Shown here: positions 1-10,904 of the stretch, piece after piece
How the letters are laid out: each line of letters begins with the position of its first letter
How positions within the stretch are numbered: position 1 is the first letter of the stretch
NCBI RefSeq assembly: GCF_947172395.1
Contig: NC_069104.1
Span: forward strand, 10,071,355-10,135,354
Origin: Bicyclus anynana
Taxonomy: Eukaryota > Arthropoda > Insecta > Lepidoptera > Nymphalidae
Length of the DNA: 64,000 nt
Reading direction: 5' to 3'
Translations under genes and position numbers: made by a program
Notes under the pieces: generated by a model
Databases searched by the model: none
Told to the model about the DNA's origin: nothing
The model's input: only the letters and a program-made list of their open reading frames with translations

Positions 1-430
1 GTAAAAATTGCCTGGTACAAATTTATAACAACCTCGCGCTGTAAAAATAACCTGATGCAAATTTTAGATAACCTCTCGAGTGCAGTAAAAATAGCCTGAT
101 GTAAATTTTAGACAACCTCTCGAGTGCAGTAAAAATAGCCTGATGCAAATTTTAGACAACTTCTCGAGTGCAGTAAAAATTGCCTGGTACAAATTTATAA
201 CAACCTCGCGCTGTAAAAATAACCTGATGCAAATTTTAGACAACCTCTCGACTGCAGTAAAAATAGTCTGGTGCAAATTTGAGATAATCTCTAGAGTGAT
301 GTAAAAATAGTCAGGTGCAAATTTTAGACAACCTCTAGAGTGATGTAAAAATAGTCTGGTGCAAATTTTAGACAACCTCTCGATTGCAGAAAAAATATTC
401 TAGTGCAAATTTTAGATATCCTCTTTAACG
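1..430. repeat. Minisatellite, 44-bp unit, 10 copies, continuing left of the window
   Basis: Units start at 1, 41, 85, 129, 173, 213, 257, 301, 345 and 389. The consensus begins GTAAAAATAGCCTGATGCAA followed by ATTTTAGACAACCTCTCGAG. Two units (1-40 and 173-212) share the same 40-bp variant (TTATAACAACCTCGCGCT), giving a higher-order period of 172 bp. The frame open across it on the minus strand is a by-product of the repeat. Confidence 0.92.
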
Positions 431-898
431 TCCTCTCAGAGAGCAAGATAATCCATCAGTCTCATTTCTGATAGTGATAGTAAAAAAAATTAGAGCATTG
501 GAGCAGCATTGTGGATCCAAGCTCTATAAAGAAGAAAGCCTGGCCTATAGTGGTCTGTCAAAATAGGCTGATACCTAATGATAATCATGAATTTTGTATC
601 TAATTCTTTTTCGAAAATGACGGAAATAAACAAAGTATGTAAGTAAGCAAGTAGTAACGGAAGCTCTGTTATTTTTTCCGCTCCCATAATCGAAACAGTA
701 AAGTAACAAAAAGTATGGCCGGTCTTGTTTTTCTATTACCATACGAAATAGGGAACGTGCAGAATTTATCTTGGGCCCTTGCTTTGAAAGCAATGTGAAA
801 AACACGACAATGTGTCATATACTATAGGTATACCTATAGTATTAGCTTGGATTTGGACTACTAACATAGAATAACACGATCTGTGGTGCCTCTCCACA

Positions 899-1056
899 AT
901 CAAAATCAAAATCAAAAATTATTTATTTCAGGTAGGCTCAGTTTACAAGCACTTTTTTCAATTAACTACTTGTAAAGATTCTACCACCGGTTCGGAAGGC
1001 AGGTTCTGCTGAGAAGAAACCGGCAAGAAACTCAACAGTTGCTCTTTTTTTAAAAA
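899..1056 (+). repeat. Dispersed lepidopteran repeat ('CACCGGTTCGGAAGGCAG' family)
   Basis: Begins with AATCAAAATCAAAAAT and contains TTTACAAGCACTTTTTTCAA, CTACCACCGGTTCGGAAGGC and AACCGGCAAGAAACTCAACA. Diverged relatives are at 17154-17285 and, inverted, at 28549-28678. Confidence 0.65.
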
Positions 1057-1919
1057 AATCATACAGTATTATAATTTACAATTGATGACAACATTACAAT
1101 TTCTTATAGTTTTACTTCCTGTGTGAAGGTGGAAGCTGATCCAATGAGCGCCTTTATCTTTAAGGAACTCATCAATGTTGTAGTAGCCCTTGGCAACTAT
1201 GGACTTTAGGCCTATCCGCGTGTCTCTAGGACGTATCCAGTAGCAAAGCCTGACACCTTAAAATCAAATATTCCAAGTAGAAAGCAAAATCATGCCCTCA
1301 TTCACCAAATATTAATCTTCGTGACAAACTTTTACCCTTAGTTAGTATATATACGTAGTATTGCAAAGTTTTCAATTTTATCTTGTCTTTTTTCTACCAC
1401 CATTTATTTTTGAACAAGCATTTTAGGCCATACAAACAGAGATAAAAGCTCGGACTTGCCAAAGAGCGGAATTTTCGCTAATTCCATGCTAAACCTAAGG
1501 CTGCATGCCTACAGAAAAAATGAAAAATCAACTAACACTTTTTAATATAATTATTATATATTTAACGCAGAACATAGTAAACGTATAGCTGTTTATGATG
1601 GTGCCGTAATGTAGTCATTATTCTTACGACAGTAAGCGTTTCTCAAAGGTTTTATAGCAATATGTTTCGAAGTTTTCGTCATTTATTATAGATAAAGTCA
1701 GAACCTATAAGGTTTTTGTTAATTTTTAATGATATTTTGAAATATTAAAAGTATTCCCTTTAGATTACTCCCTTGCTAGGAATATTTACCAGCATAACGC
1801 AAATTTTCACACCTGCTTCAACATCATCTATACTAATATCATATAGAGGTAAAGTTTGTGAGATTGTAGGGGTAATCTCTTGATTCTTTTACCACTAAAA
1901 AGTTACGTTATTTGTGAGT

Positions 1920-2000
1920 GTCATAGGCTATATTTTATCCCCGTATTCTCACGAGAACGGGAGCTACGGAGATGAAACCGCGGGGCGTCTGCTAGTTTTC
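1920..2000 (-). repeat. 'CTAG(C/T)NGACGCC' repeat fragment
   Basis: Reverse of the family seen at 62152-62355: ATAGGCTATATTTTATCCCC then CGGGGCGTCTGCTAG. These short repeats are common in Lepidoptera and may be non-LTR 3' tails or Helitron-like ends. Confidence 0.55.
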
Positions 2001-2673
2001 TATACTTATAATAAAACTGTAACAGGTGAAATTCTGTACATCGAAGATATTTTGAAATTATGTTCAACAGATACATTATGTTAACAGATACATTGACTAT
2101 CAATACAATGTGAAATGCAATAGGAATAAAAATTCAACCTCTAAAGGGTTGAAAGTGCATTTTACCCAAGCATAAACCCGGGCATCTGCTAGTTATAGAT
2201 AAAATTCGGAGAACATAATTTTTTGCAACATATTCACGGCTACGGGGGAAAACTATTTTGACGTATTATCGGGCAGGCACGAGTATTTTTCCGTTTAGAC
2301 TAGACTGAGCCCAGGCCAGTCTCGCTCGGATCATAAAAAAGCGAAACCAATAACATCGCTGATAAAGTCCCAGTGAGATGTGCCCTCTTTTATTACCCAG
2401 TGACATCGGAGGCATGTTACGAGTAAATTTGTTTACGCATATACGCGATTCCTATAATGGAGACATACGAAAGCTTTTCGACTGTTTGTTTGAGATAAAA
2501 GATATATATTTGCTAAAGATTTTTACTAGGTATTCACCAATGATGTTAGAAGAAAAAGAGGTTATATGCAGAATGCAAGTGGCACGTTAAAACTTTGCTA
2601 ATTAACAAACCTGAGCTCAGTCGCCGCACTGTCATCGCGCCGTCGACAACGCCGCTGAAATAAAAGTAACCTC

Positions 2674-2966
2674 ATCATCATCCTTATCAACCCATATTCG
2701 GCTTTGCTGAGCTCGAGTCTCCTCTCAGAATGAGTGGGGTTAGGTCAATAGTCCACCACGCTGGCCCAATGCGGATTGTCAGACTTCACACACGCAGAGA
2801 ATTAAGAAAATTCTCTGGTATGCAGGTTTCCTCACGATGGTTTCCATCACCGTTTGAGACACGTGATATTTAATTTCTAAAAATGCACACAACTGAAAAG
2901 TTGGAGGTGCATACGCCCTCTAGAATCGAAGGCAGATGTCATATCCACTGGGCTATTACGACTTAT
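2674..2966 (-). repeat. SINE-B (tRNA-derived)
   Basis: Full-length minus copy: GATGATGA-type tail, the CCAATCCGCATTGGGCCAGC body, and head TAGCCCAGTGGATATGACAT. Box B is damaged. Confidence 0.8.
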
Positions 2967-3870
2967 GTAACCTGTCTTATTTTTTCTTCTAACATCATTG
3001 GTATTCACGGTTTTACCTGCGTACCAGGTATATCGGGATAAAAGTGGAAAATGTGCCATTCAAAACTGTAATTTGTCTAAAACTGTCGAGCCAATGTCCT
3101 GAACAGTGTTAGTTAGGAAGTAAGGATAGTTTCGCATTAATTGTAATTTTAGTATCATATTTTATTTTATTATGTTTTTGTTTTCATTGCAATATTTATT
3201 CCTAACCAAATGGAAAATCGACTATAACATACTTTCCAATGGAAATTAATTAATAATTAAGATCAAGTATTGAAATTAATCTTTTATTTCGAAAAGGATG
3301 AAAAATTGTTGGAGAATGTTCAAGAACTGAAATGAGTGACTTATTAAATAATTGTCATTTTATAAAGAAAAATAATCATAACATTTACATGAAAATAACC
3401 TAATTGAAATATTTTATAACGAAGCGGGCCTTTAAAACCACGCTTTTAAATGAAACTGTCCAGTATTATATTGTCCTGTAGAAAAATGCTAGAATGCCAG
3501 AGTTCCTTGAAGCAATTTATTTAAATACAGCTGCTTCTTCAAAGCAAAAGTGAAGAAAGAACTTTACATCTAATAAATAGGTTCTTTGTTAAAATGCGAT
3601 TAGTTATGTTGTGCATAGTTTTTATGAAGTAGGTATTTTCATGTAGCACCCATTCTAATAGCAATACGATGATAAAAAGTAGCCTACTGATATAGCTTTC
3701 TATTGCTGAAAGATTTAAAAAAGGGTTCAGCGGCACAGATTTATAACACATATTAGATTAGATAGTGTGTAATCGCAGGATTCGTAAGCCGTTTTATGTG
3801 CCCCGAAATGGGAGCTCTGGACGCATTGCTACGCTACGATAAGTACGCTTGTGTGCTTGTCTTGTTAGCT

Positions 3871-4076
3871 TAAGCCGGATTTATATTTGTCTGACGTGTC
3901 GTGTCGTGACGCATCAGAACAGAATCGATATCATACATTTTATATCGCAACGTTTACACTTATGTGTTGTGACATGTCGTGATGGCTTCTGATGTGCCGC
4001 ATACAAAATATATGATAACGATTCTGTTCTGATGCGTCACAATACGACACGTCAGACAAATATAAATACGGCTTTA
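3871..4076. mobile_element. MITE M1, long terminal inverted repeats
   Basis: TAAGCCGGATTTATATTTGT...GCATCAGAACAGAATCG at the left is mirrored at the right (CGATTCTGTTCTGATGCGTC...ACAAATATAAATACGGCTTTA). The arms are ~75 bp in a 206-bp element with no coding capacity. A second copy is at 22830-22967. Confidence 0.8.
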
Positions 4077-4240
4077 GCTCTTACGTTCACATACGTTTGG
4101 ACTGAAAAATTGTTTTGCGGCTCTATAGGTTATTAGTCTAAGTTCAGCTGCTTAGTCGTTAAAGCGTAACAAAAAAAGGAACTAACTCACTTTCGGTTCA
4201 TTTATATTTTAATGTTATTTCATTGTAATATTGTAATTTG

Positions 4241-4415
4241 ACGGCCTCCGTGGCGCAGTGGTATGTGCGGTGGATTTACAAGACGGAGGTCCTGGGTTCG
4301 GTCCCCTGCTGGACCGACTGAGATTTTCTTAATTGGTCCAGGACTGGCTGGTGGGCCGTGGCTATTTACCACCCTACTGACAAAGTCGTACTGCTAAGAT
4401 TTATCATGGTTGCTC
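4241..4415 (+). repeat. SINE-A (tRNA-derived), 3'-truncated
   Basis: Head ACGGCCTCCGTGGCGCAGTGG (polymerase III box A) and GGGTTCGGTCCC (box B), followed by the TTCTTAATTGGTCCAGG body; the tail is missing. Confidence 0.8.
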
Positions 4416-4749
4416 TGCGAGGAATACCCGGAAATAGGTGATTAAGAAAACTAATTTAACTTTATGTATAAACACAATAGATTATGAATAATCAATGCCC
4501 TACTTTAATGAAACAGAGAGAACTTTCCCAAAGGCATATCAGGCATATCAGTAATGTTACATCGAGTGCCATTTACAAGCCGATACACTTCGTTCACTTT
4601 ACACGTGTTCACTTAACGCAGAGATATACTGCAAAAGTGAAATTACCTTATCTGTTGATGTCGTAATATTATATGACAGTGATATTAATAAAATAATATT
4701 TTTTTTTATTCATTATAAGTTAGTCCTTGAATATGATCACACCTGGTTG

Positions 4750-5038
4750 TAAGTGATGATGCAATCTAAAATGGAAGCGGGATAATTTGTTAAGAGTAGG
4801 ATGAAAATCCACACCCCTTTTGGTTTCTACAAGACATCCTACAAGAACGCTAAAGCGCTTGGCGGTACGTCTTGGCCGGTAGAGTGGTAACTAGCCACGG
4901 CTGAAGCCTTCTACCAGCCAGACCTGGACCAATTAAGAAAACCTTAATCGGCAGAACGGGGTTTTGAACCTAGGATCTCCATCTTCTAAATCCGTATACT
5001 ACTTCTACCCCGTATACCACTGCATCTCGAAGCCCGTC
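4750..5038 (-). repeat. SINE-A, minus strand, near full length
   Basis: Tail GATGATGCAATCTAAAATGG, the body GGTAACTAGCCACGGCTGAA, and a decayed head at 4985-5035. Confidence 0.78.
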
Positions 5039-5093
5039 AAATAAGCAAAAATCGACCATGACTGTGACACGCGAGTGATTTTGGGTAAAGAGG

Positions 5094-5265
5094 CCCTAGT
5101 GGCAGTTTGATACTGTTACTATCGCGTTAACGTAAACGCGATTCCAAGGAATTAAAACAATGCCATTTCGTGGCACTACTGCGCAACTGTTTCAATTCCA
5201 TATAAATTTGCGTTTACGTCAACGCGATAGTAACAGTTTGGAAATATTGAAAACTCCCACTAGGC
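5094..5265. mobile_element. MITE M2, foldback
   Basis: Outer ends CCCTAGTGGCAGTTT / AAAACTCCCACTAGG plus inner 30-bp arms CTGTTACTATCGCGTTAACG / CGCGATAGTAACAG form a hairpin around a ~70-bp loop. No coding capacity. Confidence 0.75.
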
Positions 5266-5490
5266 ACATTGATTTTGTACGTAAGTTCGGGACCCTAAAA
5301 ACCAATATCATTTGTGCGTATCAAGGTTTTCGGCAGTATTTTTTAGTTAAGCTCACGGTTCAACGCGTAATGCAATATAGCCTTATTTATTGTAATACAC
5401 CCTGTATACATACATTAGCGTTATTTTATTGAATTGCCCGTATTTGTTTATGATATTGCTTTTACACGGTGTTTATATTACCTTTCACTA

Positions 5491-5834
5491 AGCTCTCATT
5501 CGCACGAGAGTTTTTTTAACGGATTAATTTCATAATGTTAGACCAAGCTGTAAAACTGTATAATTAAAAAGTAGTTGTAAATACAGAAACCATTTTGAAT
5601 TGTAAAACTGTTTGAGTCATAGTCGGTAATTATTTTGTCGTCTGGTAGCCAGTCGAGCGCGATCTTTGTTGGTGATAATACACTTTGTTGGAACTATACG
5701 AAGATTTTCATTGCTGAATACACATTCCTGACGTCACGCTGCCCGTCTCAGTAATAATATGCTTGGGAATGCAATTGTTGTATTTGAACGCTTTTTTAAC
5801 GTCCGTTAAAAAAACTCTCGTGCAAATGGGGGCT
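5491..5834. mobile_element. MITE M4 (GCACGAGAGTT termini)
   Basis: Left end AGCTCTCATTCGCACGAGAG + TTTTTTTAACGGA; right end TCCGTTAAAAAAACTCTCGT + GCAAATGGGGGCT. A related copy is at 56652-56880 and an end fragment near 10111. Confidence 0.75.
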
Positions 5835-6006
5835 TACAATGAGTAAAATATACGAGCAAACGTAGGTATAATAATAAAGCCTTAATGAAGCCTTAATGAT
5901 TATTTTTATGACAAAACAAATATAATAGAATGTTGTGAGTAAAAAAGAAGTCAAATTATCTATTAACTTGTATAAAATGAGAGCCTGTGAAACCCGTACC
6001 TTCCAC

Positions 6007-6078
6007 GACTTCTGTGCCGCAGTGATACACGGTGGATTAACAAGACGGAGGTCCTGGGTTCGATCCCCGACTGGGTTT
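6007..6078 (+). repeat. SINE-A head fragment
   Basis: Only the tRNA-like part (CGGAGGTCCTGGGTTCGATC at 6046-6065); it then passes into unrelated GC-rich sequence. Confidence 0.7.
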
Positions 6079-6460
6079 GGGCGAGCGTAGAAGCATCGAC
6101 TGGTCAGACCCGAAGGCTGAAAGAAAGACAAAGGGCGGAACGACTCTCTAAGGGCGTTTCCTGTGAGACTCTGACCTCGGCTTACAGGGCCGCTCGGGAA
6201 GGATGTATTGGGCCGAGTGAATCAGTCCGGACACCCCCAAGATCGTGGGTTAGAGAACCCACGTCCGGGTGACATTAGATATCGGGGACCTCGTCTTCGC
6301 TGGCAAGACGCTATGTAGCTTGTGTTTGTGTTGCCTGGGAAGCATTGTCGGTCGTCATGTCATCGTCTGGATCGTAAAGGACGTTTTCGACGTCTCTGAT
6401 TGTTGGCGTTGGCGTTACGGTTGGGAGTGTAATTACAGGCCTCAATCACTAGTTGGGATG
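6079..6460. other. GC-rich block of unknown origin following a SINE head
   Basis: Distinctly more GC-rich than its surroundings. It has hyphenated inverted words (GTGGGTTAGAGAACCCAC at 6246-6263 is a hairpin) and no convincing protein frame. It is probably a fragment of a retroelement 5' or 3' UTR, which is an inference. Confidence 0.4.
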
Positions 6461-7002
6461 GACGGCAACTCTATCGAAATAGTTTCGAGAGAGCTTCATA
6501 TAATTTGCTAATGACGGTATTTCTAAATCTCTAAAGAATGTCTGACCAACACAGGTTAATCCATAGTAATATAGCGATGTGTTATTAAGTACGTAGATGG
6601 AATGTTGCGTGTAAAAAAATATTATTATAAAAACAAAAAAAACCGACTGCTTAGTGAACTGAAAAGAGAAAAACAAGTAGGTATCACAAATATCTTTAAA
6701 AAGTTCTGACTAAATTCTTTATGTTGCCTTTATTATGCAGTCGGGTATAAAAATATTTTTTTTTCGAACTTTGTAGTTTCTTCTAATTTACCTTTTATTT
6801 TAAATATAAGTAAGTATTCTGACTTGAATATATTCTAGTTAGTAAATTTTACTTCGATGGTCCCAATATAATTGGTACGCTATTTTTGATAGTTTGTGTT
6901 AAAACAGTTATATAAACATAATATAATGAATATATGTATTTATGAAATTGTCTTTTTACGACCTTTCGTTTGATATCCATTTTATTAGGGTAAGGTAAAA
7001 AA

Positions 7003-7316
7003 GAGAGCCGTGATAGCCCAGTGGATATGACCTCTGCCTCCGATTCCGGAGGGTGTGGGTTCGAATCCGGTCCGGGGCATGCACCTCCAACTTTTCAGTT
7101 GTGTGCATTTTAAGAAATTAAATATCACGTGTCTCAAACGGTGAAGGAAAACATCGTGAGGAAACCTGCATACCAGAGAATTATCTTAATTCTCTGCGTG
7201 TGTGAAGTCTGCCAATCCGCATTGGGCCAGCGTGGTGGACTATTGGCCTTATCCCTCTCATTCTGAGAGAAGACTCGAGCTCAGCAGTGAGCCGAATATG
7301 GGTTGATGACGACGAA
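7003..7316 (+). repeat. SINE-B, full length
   Basis: GAGCCGTGATAGCCCAGTGG (box A), GGGTTCGAATCCGGTCCGGG (box B), the body AAATATCACGTGTCTCAAAC, and a GGGTTGATGACGACGA tail. One of the best-preserved copies in the window. Confidence 0.88.
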
Positions 7317-7329
7317 GGTAAAAAAAAAC

Positions 7330-7555
7330 TTACCTACCTCTCTTTCATTTACTTTCATTTACGGGCGCCATTTTGAAAATCCTTATAGCCTATGTCACTA
7401 GCACAATTCTAACGAACTCAATGACACCTCATATGTCAAAATCCGACCAGCCGTTTAGGCTGTAGGGTTTCCAAAGAAATAGATATACATACACACATAG
7501 AAACATACATACTCGAAAAACATTACCTTTCTTCTGACGCAGTCGGGTAAAAAAT
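7330..7555 (+). repeat. Dispersed repeat ending in GCAGTCGGGTAAA
   Basis: Contains CGCCATTTTGAAAATCC, CCGACCAGCCGTTTAGG and TTCTGACGCAGTCGGGTAAA. A related tail is at 46430-46515 (CTTGCAGTCGGGTAAA). Probably the 3' portion of a non-LTR element or a SINE; class unknown. Confidence 0.45.
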
Positions 7556-8134
7556 AAGTCAAACAACTCGTTGTATGTATGTATCTGTATTTGTCAATAT
7601 TTGATTGCTATAACACATTTTTCCTATCTCTCTGGACCCAATTAAGAAGTCGGGCGAGCGTCCACGTGGAATGAAGTCACGGGCGGCCGCTAGTGTAAAA
7701 AAAACAAAACGTGATAGGGTTGTCGCTCTAAATCAACCCTTGATTAAAAGTTTTTATTTTTTTAACTTGCTTCAAATAATGTTGTTAGATGTTTTATCGA
7801 CTAATACACTGAAATGAGTATGTCATCCAAGTAAATGAAGGTGCGTAACTTTTCTGTGACTCTTAAATGGTATTTAACGCCAATTAATTTAACTTCCGGT
7901 TTCATCATTATATGATAGCTAATCTGAAAGGTTATAATAATATAATTCGTAATAATTTTATGTAGAGATGCCTCAAGGACTAACTGTATAACATAAAACA
8001 CTACTACATATCTATGGCAGTTGAAATATTTTAAATTTTGTTTATCAATAATTAATACTTAAATACCAAATTTTTAAAATTAAAAAAAAAAAATACACAT
8101 CGATAGGTTTTTGGCATAGATTAGATATATTATT

Positions 8135-8516
8135 TACAGGATGCTCGAGAGTATTTACCATAACTCTGGGGTTATATTCTTTACCGAAAATTATTAAAAA
8201 TGTTCAAGGAACATGTGTTCTAAAATTATTATTTTCGTGGTAAATAATATTTCTTTTGTAAATAGATCTTAAGTACCCCTTCAACGCATCTTATAATTAT
8301 GACGTAGCTAAGTTTTACGTATTTTAAAATACAAGGATACACAAAGGCGTGTGTATGAAACACATATAGATAGTCAGAATTATTTGAATTACTTTATATG
8401 AAAATATAATAAGTTTTTATTTTTTAGTTGAAAAAATATTACTTATGCATTTCGGCTGCTATAAGTGGACTCGTCAACACCTTGAAGTTATGGAAAAAAC
8501 TCCCGAACATCCTGTA
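8135..8516. mobile_element. MITE M3 (TACAGGGTG termini), copy 1
   Basis: Left TACAGGATGCTCGAGAGTAT, right GAACATCCTGTA, with an interior matching the copies at 19906-20313 and 50640-51039 (GGAACATGTGTTCTAAAAT, AAATAGATCTTAA, ATAAGTGGACT). The TA-flanked termini suggest a Tc1/mariner relative. Confidence 0.78.
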
Positions 8517-8810
8517 TAATAATCAAAGTAATATAATACGAATAACTTACAATATTATATGTATAAACGCAGTAAGTAATATAAAAAAGTTGACCTACTT
8601 ACCTACAAACATGACACGACGTCTCGCTCTGTATATTGAATCAAGGAAAAAATGGATATGCGAAAATCAACTAAGGGTTTTCCCAAGGCGTCCTTTATGC
8701 CACCAACTTTCCGTATAAAATTAGACTTAACATTACTATGATATAACATATGATTGAATTTTCATATTTGTTTTTAAGTTAGTAAGCAACTAACTGTGTA
8801 ATATACTTTT

Positions 8811-9127
8811 GACGGCCTCAGTGGTACAGTAGTATGAGCTTTGTATTTACAAGAAGGAAATCTTCGGTTCGACCCCCGCTGGACCGATAGAGGTTTTCTT
8901 AATTGGTCGAGATCTGGCTGGTGGGAGGCTTCGGCGTGGCTAGTTACCACCCTACCAACCAAGACACTGCCAAGCGATTTAGCGTTCCGGTACTATTACG
9001 TGTAAAAACCGCAAGGAGTGTGGATTTTGATTCTCTTCCTAACAAGTTAGCCAGCTTCCATCTTAGATTGCATCATCACTTATCATCAGGTGAGATTGTT
9101 GTCAAGGGGTAACTTGTAAAGAATAAT
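8811..9127 (+). repeat. SINE-A, full length with A-rich tail
   Basis: GACGGCCTCAGTGGTACAGT, CGGTTCGACCCCCGC, the CGATTTAGCGTTCCGGTAC body and a GGTAACTTGTAAAGAATAAT tail. Confidence 0.85.
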
Positions 9128-9604
9128 AGAAGAGTTCTTTGTAAAAAAGTCGAAATACTATCGCCACAATTAACTGTTTGATGCCGTTTATAGTCCTAAT
9201 ATTACCATAATTTGATGTGATATTACGTTTTGTTCTTTGAAGTTTTTCGTTTATATCAATAAATTAAATTGTAAAGGAAAGTCAGGCCTAGTCAGTCAAG
9301 AAATTAATTCTATGACGTCACCAAAAGTATCCTCATTAGCAGTGCTCGTATAATTTTCTCGTCAGCGCAATTCTCATGTGAAATGTTGAAGCTTGAATAT
9401 GGTAGCAGTATCGTGATATTAAATCCGTAGTTAAGTAACGCTTTGCTGCGACTTAAGTAGTTACTTAAAGGCTTAGATTATATATGTTCTATACGAAACT
9501 CTTGAAGCTAAATATGCTTGGAGGACTATTTAATTAAGTTTGAAGCGCTTAAGTATTAAATACAAATTATAGCAGATCAGTGCGTGGTTATACTTAACTA
9601 CTTA

Positions 9605-9949
9605 CGCATCATCATCTCCTAACCCTTATCCCACTTAAGTGGGGTCGGAAAAATATGTCAATCTTTTCCATTCGTCTCTATTACTCGTCAACTCATCATC
9701 CACTCCTTTTACACACATATCCTCTTTCACACAATCCAACCATCTCTTCTTTGGCCTTTCTCTCCTCTTATGACCTTCCACTTGCACATTCAACATTTTT
9801 CTAGTAATATGACTTTCCTCACACGCATTACATGTCCATGCTAACCTTCTACTCCTCAATTTTTCTGTCACTGGCGCCACCTTCAGACTTCCTCTCATAT
9901 ACATAAGTAACGCATAAGTAACGTATAAGTCTTTGGTAGGTCCAAACAC
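9605..9949 (-). pseudogene. C-terminal tail of a non-LTR (RTE-like) reverse transcriptase, remnant
   Basis: On the minus strand a ~100-residue open stretch encodes VTEKLRSRRLAWTCNACEES, ITRKMLNVQVEGHKRRERPK and VDDELTSNRDEWKRLTYFSD. This pattern is known from the carboxy end of insect endonuclease-reverse transcriptases. There is no polymerase core, so it is a 5'-truncated dead insertion, different from the family at 23006-23470. Confidence 0.75.
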
Positions 9950-9989
9950 AAAGTTTATGCACTTATTAGGACTTTTTGCATTAATATCT

Positions 9990-10111
9990 CAATCCATGTT
10001 AGCGACGCAAATGCCAATGTTATAATTGTAATCTGCGGCATAACACCCAATATTAAATAATTATTTCCAACGCCCAACTCTCGTGCGAATGAGGGCATAA
10101 GGGCTGAAAAT
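9990..10111. repeat. MITE M4 end fragment
   Basis: Terminus AACTCTCGTGCGAATGAGGG at 10076-10096 matches the M4 end; the left boundary is unclear. Confidence 0.45.
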
Positions 10112-10279
10112 GGAACGTCTGTGGTGTCGCAGATAATGTCACGTTGACAGCCTTTTTAAATAAAAAACCACTAACCGCCAAACGTGGCCAAACTGTCACC
10201 ACATACGTTCCGGATTTAAGCCATTTTTTAAAGTTTTACTTTTAAAAATGGCTGTGTTTTTATTGAGCCCAAACATTGA

Positions 10280-10322
10280 CTTTGGTCAAGGACAAAGGGG
10301 TCCTTCGAGCCGGATCTTCTAT
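10280..10322 (+). other. Orphan retrotransposon primer-binding-like sequence
   Basis: GGTCCTTCGAGCCGGATCT occurs here, identical over ~19 bases to the leader of the BEL element at 36355 and 36411. It is possibly a relic LTR-leader junction of an old relative. Confidence 0.5.
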
Positions 10323-10384
10323 TCTACTCTCTCTATTCGATTCATATTGGAATTTGTATTCCGTAATTATCATTTCCAAAAATA

Positions 10385-10645
10385 TGAGCCGTGATAGCCC
10401 AGTGGATATGACCTTTGCCTCCGATTCGTAAGGCGTAAGTTTGAATTAGATTCGGGTCATGCATCTCAAACTTTTCAGTTGTGAGCATTAAGAAATTAAA
10501 TATCATGTGTCTCAAACAGTGAAGGAAAATCATACTGAGGTAACCTGCATCCCTAAAAATTTTCTTAATTCGTTACGTGTGTGAAGTCTGCCAGCATAGT
10601 GCCAGCGTGGTGGACTTATTACTTCACTCTCATGTGAATAGGCAT
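10385..10645 (+). repeat. SINE-B, decayed
   Basis: GAGCCGTGATAGCCCAGTGG head with a mutated box B (AGTTTGAATTAGA) and a 3' body with deletions. It lies ~140 bp upstream of cyclase exon a. Confidence 0.75.
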
Positions 10646-10780
10646 CTTCTAAGCAAGCGTGTTCCACTTTAGGCCACATCTATACTTACATTCTAGATCT
10701 ATCTAGATCGTGGTCGAGCGCGAGCTTATTCCTTGTTTAAAAAAAGTTTTAGTTTCATAACACCTGTTTGTTTCTAACAG

Positions 10781-10904
10781 ACATTACAAACTAGAGGCTG
10801 AGATAGCAATGATGACGTGGAGGGTTGGTTGGAGCGACGTCCTGCTGCCCGGCGGTCGGCTGCGAGGCAGCATGCATTCGTTGGCTCGAAGGTACAGCTC
10901 GGGG
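10781..10904 (+). CDS. Guanylyl cyclase receptor exon a (juxtamembrane / start of kinase-homology region)
   Basis: Acceptor TTTCTAACAG ends at 10780 and donor GTGAGT begins at 10905. One base completes a split codon from an unseen upstream exon, then 41 codons read HYKLEAEIAMMTWRV..., matching the intracellular segment just after the membrane span in natriuretic-peptide receptors. The exon ends in phase 0. No membrane-spanning exon was recognised upstream. Confidence 0.88.

Larger units (their letters stand above)
431..2673. other. AT-rich sequence, no gene recognised
   Basis: Apart from the short repeats listed separately (899-1056, 1920-2000) I see no splice-flanked conserved peptide, RNA gene or transposase. 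It may be intronic or upstream of the cyclase gene. Confidence 0.4.

Noticed and set aside
64..375. Open reading frame of 103 codons on the minus strand
   Set aside because: It runs through the 44-bp minisatellite and its peptide is just the translated repeat.
4241..4320. tRNA gene
   Set aside because: Box A and box B are present, but the same head recurs with a constant non-tRNA body in many copies, so it is a SINE. The same holds for the SINE-B and SINE-C heads.
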